In this document: in pieces, positions 5,663-5,759 of the stretch
Layout: every line of letters starts with the position of its first letter
How positions within the stretch are numbered: position 1 is the first letter of the stretch
Assembly (NCBI GenBank): GCA_023246135.1
Contig: JAHFJB010000034.1
Coordinates: 1 to 5,759, forward strand
Direction: 5' to 3'
Length of the DNA: 5,759 nt
From: Candidatus Parcubacteria bacterium
GTDB lineage: Bacteria > Patescibacteriota > Patescibacteriia > UBA1558 > GWA2-36-10
The notes under the pieces: model-generated
What the model was told of the DNA's origin: nothing
What the model saw: the letters and a program-made list of their open reading frames with translations, nothing else
Database searches by the model: none
Translations under genes and position numbers: made by a program

Positions 5663-5759
5663 AGAGCATCTCCTCCTTGGATTACGGGTCCACTAACTCG
5701 GGCTATACCTACACGCTTACGCGCGAAAATGAACGTTTAAGCGAAATATCAACATAAAA

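Larger units (their letters stand above)
5084..5720 (-). other. GC-rich single-gene island 2
   Basis: Two sampled lines are 39/60 and 36/60 G+C, whereas the DNA just left (5017-5080) is almost all A/T and the last 30 bases of the window turn AT-rich again. The island holds one ORF, one SD and one hairpin. No flanking repeats or mobility genes are visible; the right boundary near 5720 is approximate. No clear promoter is seen upstream of the ORF within the window. Confidence 0.6.

Noticed and set aside
5255..5740. 161-codon open frame on the plus strand across island 2
   Set aside because: It starts at a GTG without an SD and overlaps the 172-aa minus-strand gene, which has an excellent SD and a hairpin after its stop. 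Long antisense frames are common in GC-rich coding DNA.
5714..5743. Inverted repeat CGCTTA / TAAGCG near the right edge
   Set aside because: Only 6-bp arms with an 18-bp gap and no pairing beyond; too weak to call an operator or attachment site, and the window ends too soon to judge.

Overview
The window looks like chromosomal DNA of an AT-rich bacterium. The native genes are compact, mostly on the minus strand and mostly without a Shine-Dalgarno (SD) sequence, and all three tRNA genes encode their 3' CCA. This style would fit a Candidate Phyla Radiation (Patescibacteria) genome such as the Falkowbacteria/Magasanikbacteria groups, but that placement is an inference and nothing here fixes the taxon. 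The standard bacterial code fits: native genes end in TAA or TAG, and the one gene ending in TGA has a terminator right behind that stop.

Layout from left to right. (1) Positions 1-880, minus strand: a small unrecognised four-helix membrane protein followed by a TspO/MBR sensory protein that runs off the left edge. (2) About 881-1216: a promoter region with signals on both strands, then a GC-rich mini-gene on the plus strand (33-residue single-helix peptide) with its own promoter, strong SD and 9-bp hairpin terminator. It lies between the stop codon of the next gene and what looks like that gene's old terminator. (3) 1218-3803, minus strand: a complete MgtA/MgtB-type magnesium-importing P-type ATPase with every catalytic motif. 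(4) About 3804-5065, minus strand: a run of tRNA-Leu(CAG), tRNA-Ser(CGA), a complete DUF1697 gene, the 5' two thirds of a RidA gene, and tRNA-Arg(CCG). The RidA frame is cut off exactly where the tRNA-Arg begins. (5) About 5084-5720: a second GC-rich island with one ORF of 172 codons and unknown function, a textbook SD and a GC-rich hairpin after the stop.

The native genes suggest ion homeostasis and membrane sensing (Mg2+ uptake, TspO) plus translation (three tRNAs). The most unusual aspect is the pair of GC-rich (about 60%), single-ORF islands set into AT-rich DNA (roughly 23-38% GC in sampled lines). Each has an optimal SD and a strong hairpin, unlike the native genes around it. They look like acquired, self-contained expression cassettes. 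No transposase, integrase, CRISPR array or rRNA is visible.
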